Assembly: GCA_045646525.1 (NCBI GenBank)
Contig: JAZRKX010000011.1
Span: 1 to 48,335, forward strand
Direction of reading: 5' to 3'
DNA from: RGIG8748 sp045646525
GTDB taxonomy: Bacteria > Bacillota > Clostridia > UMGS1810
DNA: 48,335 bases
Shown here: positions 20,727-30,450 of the stretch, piece after piece
Layout: each line of letters starts with the position of its first letter
How positions within the stretch are numbered: the first letter of the stretch is position 1
Notes under the pieces: generated by a model
What the model was told of the DNA's origin: nothing
Database searches by the model: none
Seen by the model: only the letters and a program-made list of their open reading frames with translations
Translations under genes and position numbers: made by a program

Positions 20727-22055
20727 ATGGCAAGATGTAAAACAGCAGTTCTTCTGCACAAAATCGGTGTGCCGCAGATTGATGACTTTCTCGAAGTCAC
20801 ATTTTCGCTGTACGCCGATGTAACAAACTGTGTGTCTATCAACACACGCGACTATACTGCTATCAGTAAGTTGGACCGTTATGCTATGTATGACCGCCCC
20901 GAAAATCGTTACGATTGCTACGGCGGTTTCTGCCATACTACTGGTACTCTGTATGTCGCAGAGGATAGCGATGCCACTAGCGCTACATTCTACAAAGCGT
21001 TTGACGCTACCGAGTATGCGAGTGGTGTTATCACTCTTTATGTAAAGGAAGAGACCGTCGCAAGTGGCGACGCGGCGGTTGTGTCGATTTCTGACGCTTC
21101 CACATTCGCTAACGCTGATGTTTACAATATCACTCTTGGCGCGGCAGGAACAGACGGTTATGTGCCTGTCCTCGTTGACCTTACCGCTACTCCCGATGAT
21201 ACAGAGGGTACTGGTTGGGAAGCGTCCAACGCAGGTCTGTACATTAAGGTCGGCGTTGTGAACGGAAGCACAGCCAAAGAGTTCGGCGTTTCTACTATCA
21301 CTTTCTACAAGAGTCTGTACGACCTTGCGCAGAACGCTATTGTAAAGATTGGCTGTCTGTCTGAAGTAGGCGGCACATTCGATGTTGGCGCTCTGGAAGA
21401 GACCTGTCTCACGAGTGGTTATGACAAGAACGGTCTCAACAGTGGTATCGAGCGCACCATCACAGGCAAAAAGATGACATCTAACTACTGGATGCTCAAT
21501 CCGCTCGCAGGAATGAACCGCTTTGCAGGCGATGTGGATTCTACTGAAGGTTTCCGCGTTGAGACCGTCAAGAAGACCATTGATGCTGATGGTACGGTTG
21601 TTATCGCTGATATGGCTGATGATTGCGACTTCATTGGCGCGCAGATTGACGACAAGTGCGTCACTCCTACCGCTGATATGCTTTATCGCATCCAGTCTCC
21701 TGTTGAAGTAGAGCTTGGCTACGACCAGTTCCAAGTTCTCCCGACAGATAACGCACATACTTTCCGCTTCAACACAGCCCTTGCAGGCAAGGATGTTCTT
21801 ATCACCTATCCGCAGGTTGTTGAGCTGAAAGAGCGCGTCGTCGGAAGTAAGGACAACATTGGCGAAGTTCGCGTCAAGATGTCCTATCCGTGGAAGTATG
21901 ACGATGGCACAGAGGAGATTCATACCTTCAATAATGTGCTGATTACTTCCTTCCCTGCTTCCATTACGAATGAGGAGAGCGAGTTTACCTTTACCGTCAC
22001 CATCTTCCCCGATGCTGATGGCAACTGGTTTACTGTACAGAGAGTGCTTGCGTAA
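20727..22055 (+). CDS. Major tail (tube) protein
   Basis: 442 aa, with AAGGAGG 7 nt upstream of the ATG. Position immediately before the tail-chaperone pair and an all-beta sequence support a tail tube protein. It is longer than typical tube proteins (about 150-250 aa), with a central stretch (VLVDLTATPDDTEGTGWEAS, then GLYIKVGVVNG) that looks like an inserted beta-sandwich domain, possibly exposed on the tail surface. A terminator follows. Confidence 0.72.
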   Translation: MARCKTAVLLHKIGVPQIDDFLEVTFSLYADVTNCVSINTRDYTAISKLDRYAMYDRPENRYDCYGGFCHTTGTLYVAEDSDATSATFYKAFDATEYASGVITLYVKEETVASGDAAVVSISDASTFANADVYNITLGAAGTDGYVPVLVDLTATPDDTEGTGWEASNAGLYIKVGVVNGSTAKEFGVSTITFYKSLYDLAQNAIVKIGCLSEVGGTFDVGALEETCLTSGYDKNGLNSGIERTITGKKMTSNYWMLNPLAGMNRFAGDVDSTEGFRVETVKKTIDADGTVVIADMADDCDFIGAQIDDKCVTPTADMLYRIQSPVEVELGYDQFQVLPTDNAHTFRFNTALAGKDVLITYPQVVELKERVVGSKDNIGEVRVKMSYPWKYDDGTEEIHTFNNVLITSFPASITNEESEFTFTVTIFPDADGNWFTVQRVLA

Positions 22056-22067
22056 GTAGCACATAAG

Positions 22068-22100
22068 AGGGGCAGGGTTCACCACCTTGCCCCTTTATTT
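22068..22100 (+). terminator. Terminator after the tail-tube gene
   Basis: An 11-bp stem, AGGGGCAGGGT (22068-22078) with ACCTTGCCCCT (22084-22094), one G.U pair, loop TCACC, followed by TTATTT. It would reduce transcription of the tail genes relative to the abundant tube protein. Confidence 0.85.
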
Positions 22101-22116
22101 ACGAGAGGAGATAAAA

Positions 22117-22665
22117 ATGAGACAAGAAGAATTGCTCGATATTTACGAGAATATGGAACAGGGGATAGACAATGCTAAAGAGTCTCCCACTCCGTATCCT
22201 ATTGTCAAAGACGAAAAATTATCTGTAATTGGCGACGCAAACGAAACTCAACTCAACAAGCATGACTTTACAATAGTCTTCAGACTCCCAGAGGGCGTTT
22301 CTGACGGAAAGAAAGTGGATGGCGGTGTACTTAAAGAGGTTGAGTACAAAAATGTCTTCATATCGCCCAGACAAAGCGGTAAGGTGGTTGCATCTTTATG
22401 CCGTATGCTTCCGTTTTTCAGAAAGATTATTGAAACGGCTGATGGAAAAGAAGGTGTTTCTTACACAAGAGATGAAGTTGTTGAAATGCTCGCAGAGTTT
22501 GGAGACGAGTTTATTGATTACATGTATGACCTTGTTGCCAAAACTCTGAAGATTGATGATGCTCTGATTGATTATATGCTTCCAGAGTCAGCCATGACCG
22601 CAACGGTAAAAATCATTCAGAATTACCCCGAAATCGTAAACGAGGCCGAGGCTTTTTTCTCATAA
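22117..22665 (+). CDS. Tail assembly chaperone G
   Basis: 182 aa from ATG 22117 with GAGAGGAG upstream. Directly before the tape-measure gene, it ends in a slippery T TTT TTC sequence, which is the classic G/GT layout of tail assembly chaperones. The chaperone binds the tape-measure protein during tail polymerisation. It shares its N-terminus with the frameshift product that extends to 22946. Confidence 0.8.
   Translation: MRQEELLDIYENMEQGIDNAKESPTPYPIVKDEKLSVIGDANETQLNKHDFTIVFRLPEGVSDGKKVDGGVLKEVEYKNVFISPRQSGKVVASLCRMLPFFRKIIETADGKEGVSYTRDEVVEMLAEFGDEFIDYMYDLVAKTLKIDDALIDYMLPESAMTATVKIIQNYPEIVNEAEAFFS
22653..22659 (+). promoter_or_regulatory. Slippery sequence for -1 frameshift
   Basis: TTTTTTC lies in the zero frame as T TTT TTC, six codons before nothing more than TCA and the TAA stop (22663-22665). 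A -1 slip keeps perfect codon-anticodon pairing at both sites and enters the frame continuing to 22946 without a stop. This fits programmed frameshifting of G/GT tail chaperones. Confidence 0.88.
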
Positions 22666-22946
22666 TTTGCGACGATGATGGTTCTCCCGAAAGAGAAGCC
22701 ACACTCGCCGCAAAATTAACTTTATACACATCCATGGCTCACTATGTCGGGAAGGTTTTGCATGTCCGACCTAGTGAGATTTTAGATACATGGGGTTGCG
22801 CAGAACTGTTAGTTGCTTACGGCGAGTATGCCAACGAAGCGTCTGCGGAGTCCTATGAGATATGGAAGTCGGGAGACCATAAGGGCAAACGCCCCGACAA
22901 ATACCATGTTGAGTTCTATGCTTTAGAGGATTTGCAGGATGGCTGA
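22659..22946 (+). CDS. Frameshift extension (T domain) of tail chaperone GT
   Basis: This 95-codon frame is open right through the G stop and is reached by a -1 shift at TTTTTTC, giving a fusion of about 276 aa (22117-22659 joined to 22659-22946). It has no start codon with a ribosome site of its own. The segment holds LYTSMAHYVGKVLHVRPSEIL, a region typical of the T extension before the tape-measure gene. It overlaps the tape-measure start by 8 bases. Confidence 0.82.
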   Translation, partial: LIICDDDGSPEREATLAAKLTLYTSMAHYVGKVLHVRPSEILDTWGCAELLVAYGEYANEASAESYEIWKSGDHKGKRPDKYHVEFYALEDLQDG

Positions 22947-25900
22947 AATACTCCTACACATAAATGCTGATAATATAGAAGAAATACAAAAGCGGTTAGA
23001 GAATCTTGAAAAATCCGCATCTAGAATCGAGAAATCCATCAACGGCATGAAATTCTCTGGTTCTGCGACCAGAGGCATGTCTAGCCTAGAGACACAGGCC
23101 GTCCGAGTCGAAAGAGCGTTCCGAAACGCAGGCCAAGCCATTTCCGCAATAGGCGGTGGATTGCAGGGTCTAGGCAATGCTTTTGGAGGCAAGGTAGTTG
23201 GAACAATTAAAACAATGACTACCGCTTTTGCAACCATGGGCCTTTATGGAGCGGCGCAAGGCACAGTACAGCGTTATGACACTATGCGCATATTCCCTAA
23301 ACAGATGGCTCTTCTCGGCTTCTCTGCCGACCAATCGGCTAAAGCTGTAAATAATTTGGAGCAATCAGTTCTTGGTTTGCCTACTGGCCTTGATGAAATC
23401 GTTGAATCTGCACGACAGTACATCACCATTACAGGAAAACTTAAAAAAGGCACTGACATTGCCATTGCCGCAAATAACGCTCTTTTAGCAGGCGGCGGCG
23501 ATGCACAGCAGAGGACTTGGGGTCAGAGGCAGATTCGAGACTTGCTTGCCGCAGGCAAACTCCGTTCACAAGAATGGGAATCCTTAATTAAGGCGCTCGG
23601 TCCGGGTCTGAAGGACATCGGCAACGCTATGGGTTATAAAGACTTCGGCAAATTCCGTAGCGAATTGAAAGAGAATAAGATAGCCGCCAAAGATTTCATC
23701 AATGCACTGATTGATGTTGGAACAGGCCAAGGAGTTCTCGCAAAAAGGGCAGAGCTTTTCAAAGATACTCTTTCTGCCGCAGGCAAGAATATCAAAAACG
23801 CTTTACAGAAACTAGGAGCAGAAGGTATTGACGCTTTAGACAATGTCCTTCGGCAAAAAACTGGAAAAGGCGTTGTTGACAATATTGTGCAGATTTCCGA
23901 TGGAATTAAGAAAAGCCTTATACCTGCACTAAAAGGTTGGATAAGCGACAATGCGGATGGCATTATCGCATTTTTCGACAGACTAAAGAATTACGATTGG
24001 GCAGGGCTGATTGGCAAAGTCGGAAGCGGACTTGCCAAGTATTATGATGTTCTGACAAAGTTCTTCTCTTTATTTAGCCCTAAATTCATTGGCTCTATGG
24101 CTGTATGGGCAGGTCCGATAGGAAGAGTCCTTCAGTTCGCAGGTGGAGCGCTCGCAGGAGTAGGTAAGATTGCGGCTACAGTAATCCGAATTTTCGGAAA
24201 AGGAAGAGCAATAGAAGCCGCCGCAGACGGCGCAAAGCACTTCACTAGGCTTACCACATCTTTGAGCGGTGCTTTCAAGGGTCTTGCCCTTACCGCAGGA
24301 ATTACAGGCGAAATAGCCTTAATTGGAGGCGTTATCTATGAATACGCCAAGATTGTCCAAGCCATAAGCAAGATGGACTACGGTCCGAACTTCAAGAAGA
24401 ATATACAAGCTGTTGGAGACCTAGGCTCGTATGCTTTGATTCTTGCAGGTTCTCTATCCACTATACTCGGAGGCCTTTCCACGATACCGGGGTTCGGAGC
24501 GGCGGCTACGGCAGGAGGAATCTTAACTGGTGGACTCGTCGCTCTTGTCGGAGAAATAGGATTAGTCATTAAGGAATATGTTGATATTCTTGCTTCCGTA
24601 GGTAGAATTACCCTTCCTTCAAAGAACAAGATAAGCAACATAGGCTCATTATTGGCTTCTCTAAACGATGAAGTATTTGACAATGTAAAGAAGATTCCTG
24701 ACAGCAAAGTAAGGTCTTTAGAAAATGTCAACGAATCAGTTGGCTATATCAAAGACATCGCAGAACAACTAAAGGCTGTCGTTTCTGTTGGCTCTGTCGG
24801 TAATATATCCGCAAGAATGCAGAATATCTTGGACAGTGTCGATGTTATCTTCAAACGCAACTTCTCCAAAGATGACGAGCGTGAAGCGAAACGAGCCAAG
24901 AATGTTCTAAAGCCATTGTCCGAAGCCGTCAGTTCCGTTCAGTCCATCGGAACGATGATGGCGCAGTTAAGAGAGAGTATCAAAGAACTGTTCAAGAACG
25001 GCACGGAAACTCGGTTAGTAAATCTCACGAAACGAGTCGGCATGATTATGGACTCTGTTGACGAGATACTTAAACCGTTCCGTAAGGGCGTTGACGAATA
25101 CTCCGATGCGGCGGCTCAAACGAAGAACATTTCAAACGCCGTTGCAAATATCGGTTCTGCCGTAACTACTCTTTATAATGTAAGAGAACAGCTTAAAAAA
25201 CTTGTCAAGAAAAATGATAATGGTGAACTCTATACCAAGTACCCAGAGAGAATCAAGGTTCTTGTAAAGGGCGTTCTCGGTGCGTTTGACGAGTCTCAAT
25301 TAGAACTGCGCACGAGAGAGCGTCAGAGACAAATGGACAACGCCAAGCGTGTTGCAGAAACAGTAACATCTGTTGCCACGATTGCAGGACAGCTTTCCGA
25401 TTCATACGACAAGTTCAAGAAGTTGTTGCCAAAAGAATTTCTTACAGGTTATATGAGGGGTGAGGTCAAACACAGAAGCGGAAAAACTCGTGAGAACAGT
25501 CCTATCGGCAGACTGGCTCAACGCATTTCTACCGTCATCACGGAACTTAATGATGCGTTCAAGGATATACCAGATGATATTGATGCGAGTGGAGATGTAG
25601 CTGAAAAACTTGGAGCATTAAAATCCAACATTGACTTCATTCCGCAAATCGTTGACAAGCTGAAAGAGGTCAAGGGTCTCAAGAAAGACCTTAAAGTTCC
25701 TGCTAAAGATGGAGCGCAATGGGATTTCGGAGTTCGGTTAAAGAACCTTATCACAGGAATCACCACCGCTTTCAGCGAAACGGCAAACGCCGACTTCACC
25801 AACCTTGGTTCAAACGCCGAGCAGGTATATAACGCTGTCGGCCATCTGAAAAAGACCTGCGACAGACTGATTAAGATTAAAGGCATAATCAAAGAGAACT

Positions 25901-26757
25901 TCAAGTTTGACGAGAACGGAGAGTGGACTCTTGGCAAGAAACTGGGAAGCATTATGTCTGGTCTCACAGGAGCGTTCACACAAGCCAATGCTCTTACAGG
26001 CGAGGGCGGTGGAACGGTAGGAAAACTTGGTACTGTTGCTCCGTATCTTGAAGCTATTGCATCGCAGTTGGAAGCCTTGGCAAAACACGCCAAGAGTGCT
26101 AAAGGTAGCCTTCCGCAAGTACAGTCTGGCATTACTGGAATTGGTGAAGCCGCCAAGAAGTTCAATGGACAGTTCCGTGAACTGGCAAGCAACTTCGGCA
26201 AGATGAAGAGCAATATTGACGGACTCGGCGGCAAGGCATCTGCGGCGGCGTTAGGCGTTACTATTCTTGGTGCTTCGGCAGGATTAGCCGCAGGTCCGAT
26301 GAGCAGAGCGGCATCTGCGGCTGAACGGCTTGCTTCTGCTATTAACAGCATACCAAATAATAAGACGGTCAATGTTTCCACAACTGGAAATACAGGCGGT
26401 GGCGTAGGAAGTTTCTTCAAGAATTTATTTGGAGGACACTCTTATACTGGTGGTCAAGTCCACGGTCCGGGTGGCATAGACAATGTACCGATGTGGCTGA
26501 CAAACGGCGAGTATGTCATGCGAAACAAAGCCGTCAATGCTTTCGGCACACACTTTATGAACCGTATCAATGCTATGGACTATGAGGGTGCGCTTCGTGC
26601 CTTGTCAATCAGAGCAGGCGCAGGCATGAGACACGGCGGTTTGGTAACTAACAACTACACAAGGGATAATCACGCTAATGTGACATTCAACATAAGCAGA
26701 GCATCACAGGGTTACTCACAGCGCAGAGCGAACCGATGGGCGAGGGCATTAAGTTGA
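22939..26757 (+). CDS. Tape measure protein
   Basis: 1272 aa, the longest gene. Helical N-terminus, several hydrophobic stretches (for example SMAVWAGPIGRVLQFAGGAL near residues 377-396, and GITGEIALIGGVIYEYAKI), long charged repeats in the middle, and a C-terminus with GGQVHGPGGIDNVPMWLTNGE, typical of tape-measure proteins. The length sets the tail length; at roughly 0.15 nm per residue a tail near 190 nm would be expected by the known rule. The size supports a long-tailed phage. Confidence 0.93.
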   Translation: MAEILLHINADNIEEIQKRLENLEKSASRIEKSINGMKFSGSATRGMSSLETQAVRVERAFRNAGQAISAIGGGLQGLGNAFGGKVVGTIKTMTTAFATMGLYGAAQGTVQRYDTMRIFPKQMALLGFSADQSAKAVNNLEQSVLGLPTGLDEIVESARQYITITGKLKKGTDIAIAANNALLAGGGDAQQRTWGQRQIRDLLAAGKLRSQEWESLIKALGPGLKDIGNAMGYKDFGKFRSELKENKIAAKDFINALIDVGTGQGVLAKRAELFKDTLSAAGKNIKNALQKLGAEGIDALDNVLRQKTGKGVVDNIVQISDGIKKSLIPALKGWISDNADGIIAFFDRLKNYDWAGLIGKVGSGLAKYYDVLTKFFSLFSPKFIGSMAVWAGPIGRVLQFAGGALAGVGKIAATVIRIFGKGRAIEAAADGAKHFTRLTTSLSGAFKGLALTAGITGEIALIGGVIYEYAKIVQAISKMDYGPNFKKNIQAVGDLGSYALILAGSLSTILGGLSTIPGFGAAATAGGILTGGLVALVGEIGLVIKEYVDILASVGRITLPSKNKISNIGSLLASLNDEVFDNVKKIPDSKVRSLENVNESVGYIKDIAEQLKAVVSVGSVGNISARMQNILDSVDVIFKRNFSKDDEREAKRAKNVLKPLSEAVSSVQSIGTMMAQLRESIKELFKNGTETRLVNLTKRVGMIMDSVDEILKPFRKGVDEYSDAAAQTKNISNAVANIGSAVTTLYNVREQLKKLVKKNDNGELYTKYPERIKVLVKGVLGAFDESQLELRTRERQRQMDNAKRVAETVTSVATIAGQLSDSYDKFKKLLPKEFLTGYMRGEVKHRSGKTRENSPIGRLAQRISTVITELNDAFKDIPDDIDASGDVAEKLGALKSNIDFIPQIVDKLKEVKGLKKDLKVPAKDGAQWDFGVRLKNLITGITTAFSETANADFTNLGSNAEQVYNAVGHLKKTCDRLIKIKGIIKENFKFDENGEWTLGKKLGSIMSGLTGAFTQANALTGEGGGTVGKLGTVAPYLEAIASQLEALAKHAKSAKGSLPQVQSGITGIGEAAKKFNGQFRELASNFGKMKSNIDGLGGKASAAALGVTILGASAGLAAGPMSRAASAAERLASAINSIPNNKTVNVSTTGNTGGGVGSFFKNLFGGHSYTGGQVHGPGGIDNVPMWLTNGEYVMRNKAVNAFGTHFMNRINAMDYEGALRALSIRAGAGMRHGGLVTNNYTRDNHANVTFNISRASQGYSQRRANRWARALS

Positions 26758-27848
26758 ACTACGAGAAGAAGTACATACAATACAATGATTTAGTCTTTGA
26801 CGGATATGAAATGCTTGGGGAATATGACGCTCCAAGCATTTCATTCAAGACAAATCCACAGCCTTATTCCTTTAGGAACGGCTCATATCTTCCGTTCAAA
26901 CAGCCTACATTCCTTGCGGAAGAGTTTGAAGTATCTCTCACATTGCATCTAAAGGAAAAGAAGCTACCATGCGAAGCGAGACCGTTCTACCGACAATTTG
27001 TTGTAGAGCAGTTAAGCAAGCATGGGAAGCTGTGGGCGGTACAGGGTAAGGAACTGTTATGGGCGTATGCCACCGTCACCAACTACGGCGAGGTCATTGA
27101 AAGATTAAACGGTCAGCTAACCATTGATGTTGACTTCCTTATCTACGAAGGTGTATGGCACAAAGCCGATAAGCAAAAGACATTCCTGCACCCTTATGAC
27201 CTGTGTACTTTTATGGAGTGTTACGACTACAAGGAATATCAGCCTTGCCGTGACGCAGAGGTTTACAACGAGTGCTGTGACTGTCTTGTAGAGATACCGA
27301 GACCAGAGAACGACAGGTATTGTTGCGAGTGCGATTGTGATGCCGTCACCAAGGATATGGCTTTGTGCTATCACTTGGACGAACTGGAAGATGTGTATAA
27401 ATATTGTAGCAACTTCGGTTTCCGAGTGATTTACGACTGCGAAGCCGCAGAACGGTTCTTCGGAACGATGGGGCAGAAGCTATGCACCGATAACTGTAGC
27501 AACGGAACGCTTGCAGGCAGAGTTTACGCAGAAACAGACATACCGACAGACGGCGTTTCCATTGTTTTGGTCGGCAAAATGCACAATCCGTATGTTGAGA
27601 TAAACGGCAATGGCAACTGGATTGCAGGAGACTATGACGGAACGCTTCGCATCATGCCAAACGGCGATGTTTTCTATGAGAACGGTTGTAAATGCGATGA
27701 CCCCTTGCCACCCGATGTATGGCAGATAACACCGGGCATGAATTACGGTTGGAAAGTGCTTCCGAGGTATAACCGAGTAGTAGTCAATTTAGGTGCGTGT
27801 TGTGGTAAAGCGTGTGCCTATTTCAACATAGATAACTTAACGATTTAG
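26736..27848 (+). CDS. Distal tail protein-like, cysteine-rich
   Basis: 370 aa, overlapping the tape-measure gene by 22 bases. The N-terminal half resembles the distal tail (Dit) family that forms the ring at the tail end (NPQPYSFRNGSYLPFKQP, EVSLTLHLKEKK). The C-terminal half has about 21 cysteines, including NECCDCL, RYCCECDCD and GACCGKAC, suggesting metal or disulphide clusters. The position, directly after the tape measure, supports Dit. Confidence 0.66.
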   Translation: MGEGIKLNYEKKYIQYNDLVFDGYEMLGEYDAPSISFKTNPQPYSFRNGSYLPFKQPTFLAEEFEVSLTLHLKEKKLPCEARPFYRQFVVEQLSKHGKLWAVQGKELLWAYATVTNYGEVIERLNGQLTIDVDFLIYEGVWHKADKQKTFLHPYDLCTFMECYDYKEYQPCRDAEVYNECCDCLVEIPRPENDRYCCECDCDAVTKDMALCYHLDELEDVYKYCSNFGFRVIYDCEAAERFFGTMGQKLCTDNCSNGTLAGRVYAETDIPTDGVSIVLVGKMHNPYVEINGNGNWIAGDYDGTLRIMPNGDVFYENGCKCDDPLPPDVWQITPGMNYGWKVLPRYNRVVVNLGACCGKACAYFNIDNLTI

Positions 27849-27859
27849 GAGGAAAAGAT

Positions 27860-28678
27860 ATGAGTCAGCAAAGCTGTACAGCTTGTAACGATTTACGAGA
27901 GTACGCACCAGAGTTTGTTGTCAACGGCGTTACTGATGATGTATGTAGCCACCTTGCGAACAACGAGGGTTTGAGTGGCGCAGACGACCATACCAACTGT
28001 GACGATTTGCATGATGTCAACGATTGCTTGATTGGCAACATGGACGATGAAGTTGAGGGGTTTGAGGTATGTGACTGGAAAGACTTTATGCACCAGTACA
28101 TTCCGAACAACTACGAAACGCTTAAAGCTATGATTTGCTCTATGTGCGGTCTGTGGTGCAGTTTGACGAAACTGGTAGATGCCTTGCAGAACGCCGCAAG
28201 TTTCACGCCTACGCAGAAGTTCCTGCGCAGTAGTGATGCTCATACAAGTGCGTATTGGGAAGCATCTAATGTCACAGAAACCATTTCGCTCAATGATGCT
28301 AATTCAAGCACCAACCAAGGCACTTTCTATGCTCCGAATGACGGCGTAGCTATCGTTACATTTTGTTTTGCGCTTCGCACGAACAATGACAATGATAAGG
28401 TTGGTTTCCATATCTTCGGGTACAACTCAAATGAAACACCCGACGATGCAATGCGCATCAAGAGGTCAGTACATACGACAACGCACGAGAGAGAGGGCGC
28501 AAAGAACTTCTCTACGGCTGTCAAGATGCCGAAGGGAACATACTTAAATCTTCGTTGCATACCGTCTTACAGTATGCCGGACGGAAACCCCTCAAGCGCA
28601 GATGTGAGACTTCATCAGATTTGTATTACATTCATTCCGACATTTGAACTGTCCATTGACCCGATTGGGGATTGCTAA
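27860..28678 (+). CDS. Minor tail protein, cysteine-rich
   Basis: 272 aa with AGGAGG upstream. It has about 13 cysteines, mostly in the N-terminal half (SCTAC, ICSMCGLWC), and a C-terminal beta-sandwich-like half (GTFYAPNDGVAIVTFCFALR, GTYLNLRCIPS). It lies between the Dit-like and tail-tip proteins. No family recognised; it is probably a baseplate component. Confidence 0.62.
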   Translation: MSQQSCTACNDLREYAPEFVVNGVTDDVCSHLANNEGLSGADDHTNCDDLHDVNDCLIGNMDDEVEGFEVCDWKDFMHQYIPNNYETLKAMICSMCGLWCSLTKLVDALQNAASFTPTQKFLRSSDAHTSAYWEASNVTETISLNDANSSTNQGTFYAPNDGVAIVTFCFALRTNNDNDKVGFHIFGYNSNETPDDAMRIKRSVHTTTHEREGAKNFSTAVKMPKGTYLNLRCIPSYSMPDGNPSSADVRLHQICITFIPTFELSIDPIGDC

Positions 28679-30450
28679 TGCACTATAAAATCTACTACAA
28701 GGACAACTTAATATACCAAGGCACGGAACTGTTATCCGATATTTCATGGGATAACGAACTGATGTACACGCCTACCTTGTCCTTGACATTCCCCATTACA
28801 CTCTTGGAGTACATGAAAGAGTTTGGACATATCAAACTCTATGTGAACGACAAGGTGTTTTGGGGAATTATAGTAGATATTGATGTCAACAAGGAAGATG
28901 AAACGGTAGAGGTTTCCTTGAACCACATCGTTCACGAATGGACTTTCCGTGAGATTTCCGTGAACAACGCTATCAAGGAAAAGAATATCAATATCATCTA
29001 CGAGAAAAAGGTCACGGAAACAGTTACCACTACCGAGAAGAAGCGTATCAATAAGGCGATTAAGTGGTATCAAGACCACATGGGTAAGGTTACTTACTCA
29101 ATGACGCATCGATATGGGCCGAAGTCTTACGATTGCTCTTCTGCCCTGTACACCGCCTTGAGTTACGCAGGCGTGTTTGCCACAGGCAAGATGGGATACA
29201 CCGGAACGGTTGCGAAAGACCTCAAGGCTAAAGGTTGGAAGAAAACGACATCACCTGTCAAGGGTGATGTTTTCGTTTTCACCGCAGGCGAGGGTGGTCA
29301 CGAGTATGGACATACAGGTATGTTCATTAACCAAACGCAGATTATACATTGCAATGGTGCGGCTAACGGTATTTCCATAAATACTTTCAACTATCCTTAC
29401 GCTGACATCTACCATGACCCGAAGCAGAAGGAAAACCCGACTCATACAGAGACCAAGGAGAAGATAGAGCAAATCGACCCCGAAGTTATCGACCAGATAG
29501 AGCATATCTACGAGGACGACAACTTTGCATACCCCGGTTGGGATATTGATTATTCAACTAAAGCCGCCAACACCAAAATTGACTATGTGTACTCACGGCA
29601 GAATAAACTGGACGCTCTGACCAAGACCTGCGAACTGACACCCGATTTATTCTGGCGTGTTGGTTTTACTGATGAGAAGAAGATAGAACTTTCCGAGTTC
29701 GGAGATAAGAAGCCATATATCATTTCTATCAAGCCGAGCGGCAAGACAAATATTCGCATCATTACCGAACCGCAGATTGACTATGACTTTGAGAACATAA
29801 TCAATGTAGCATCTATCTACTCGGCGAAGTCCGATAGCGGTATGAGTTCTCTGACCATGCGAGAGGTCTATAACGATACTTCCTTGCAGGACGATGGCTT
29901 CCCTGTCATCATCTTGAAACCGAATGTCAACAACGAGCGTGACTACTCTAATTACATCGCACAGCCGAAAGCGGTTGCTCCGAACAACGAGTTAGAGTAT
30001 GCGGTCATTGACCTTGAGGGCGTTGCCGAAGCAGGCGGTTACTTGGTTGAATCATCGTTTGCGTTCAACGACATCTCACCGTTTGCGGTGGACAACGAGG
30101 ACGGCAAGACAACCAAAATAACCGACAAGGACAGAGTTCTTGCGGCTAAACAGGCGTATGCGGCGGCTATGAAGAAGCTGAAAGCGTCCAGATGCAAGTA
30201 CAGCATTGAACTCACAACAGAAGAATTGCCTGTTGATGTTAATGTCGGAGATAAGGTCAGATTCGTTTATGATAATAATTTATTCATCTTGGAGTCATGC
30301 TCAAACTACATGAAGAAGATACTATCCTATGACGACTACTTCTATGTTACAAAGATAGGTTACGAGATAGACGAAATAGGAGCAGAGGTTGACACCATTA
30401 CTCTTTCAAAAGAACTTGTTATAGATAGAGAGGAACTTAATGAGAAATGA
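28678..30450 (+). CDS. Tail-tip protein with NlpC/P60-like hydrolase insertion
   Basis: 590 aa from ATG 28678 (TAATG overlap). Residues 1-100 and about 270-590 resemble the tail-tip/endopeptidase tail protein at the end of siphovirus tails. Between them is a cell-wall hydrolase domain of NlpC/P60 or Amidase_5 type: Cys153 in SYDCSSAL, His212 in YGHTGMF, and His224 in IIHCN. Such domains open the peptidoglycan during DNA entry. The domain is inserted within the structural protein, not attached at an end. Confidence 0.83.
   Translation: MHYKIYYKDNLIYQGTELLSDISWDNELMYTPTLSLTFPITLLEYMKEFGHIKLYVNDKVFWGIIVDIDVNKEDETVEVSLNHIVHEWTFREISVNNAIKEKNINIIYEKKVTETVTTTEKKRINKAIKWYQDHMGKVTYSMTHRYGPKSYDCSSALYTALSYAGVFATGKMGYTGTVAKDLKAKGWKKTTSPVKGDVFVFTAGEGGHEYGHTGMFINQTQIIHCNGAANGISINTFNYPYADIYHDPKQKENPTHTETKEKIEQIDPEVIDQIEHIYEDDNFAYPGWDIDYSTKAANTKIDYVYSRQNKLDALTKTCELTPDLFWRVGFTDEKKIELSEFGDKKPYIISIKPSGKTNIRIITEPQIDYDFENIINVASIYSAKSDSGMSSLTMREVYNDTSLQDDGFPVIILKPNVNNERDYSNYIAQPKAVAPNNELEYAVIDLEGVAEAGGYLVESSFAFNDISPFAVDNEDGKTTKITDKDRVLAAKQAYAAAMKKLKASRCKYSIELTTEELPVDVNVGDKVRFVYDNNLFILESCSNYMKKILSYDDYFYVTKIGYEIDEIGAEVDTITLSKELVIDREELNEK

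Noticed and set aside
20658..22085. 475-aa minus-strand open frame antisense to the tail-tube gene
   Set aside because: Shadow of the tube gene, without a ribosome site or promoter.
22734..22946. Independent 70-aa gene starting at 22734
   Set aside because: The frame is open far upstream through the G stop and lacks a ribosome site; it is better read as the frameshift extension.
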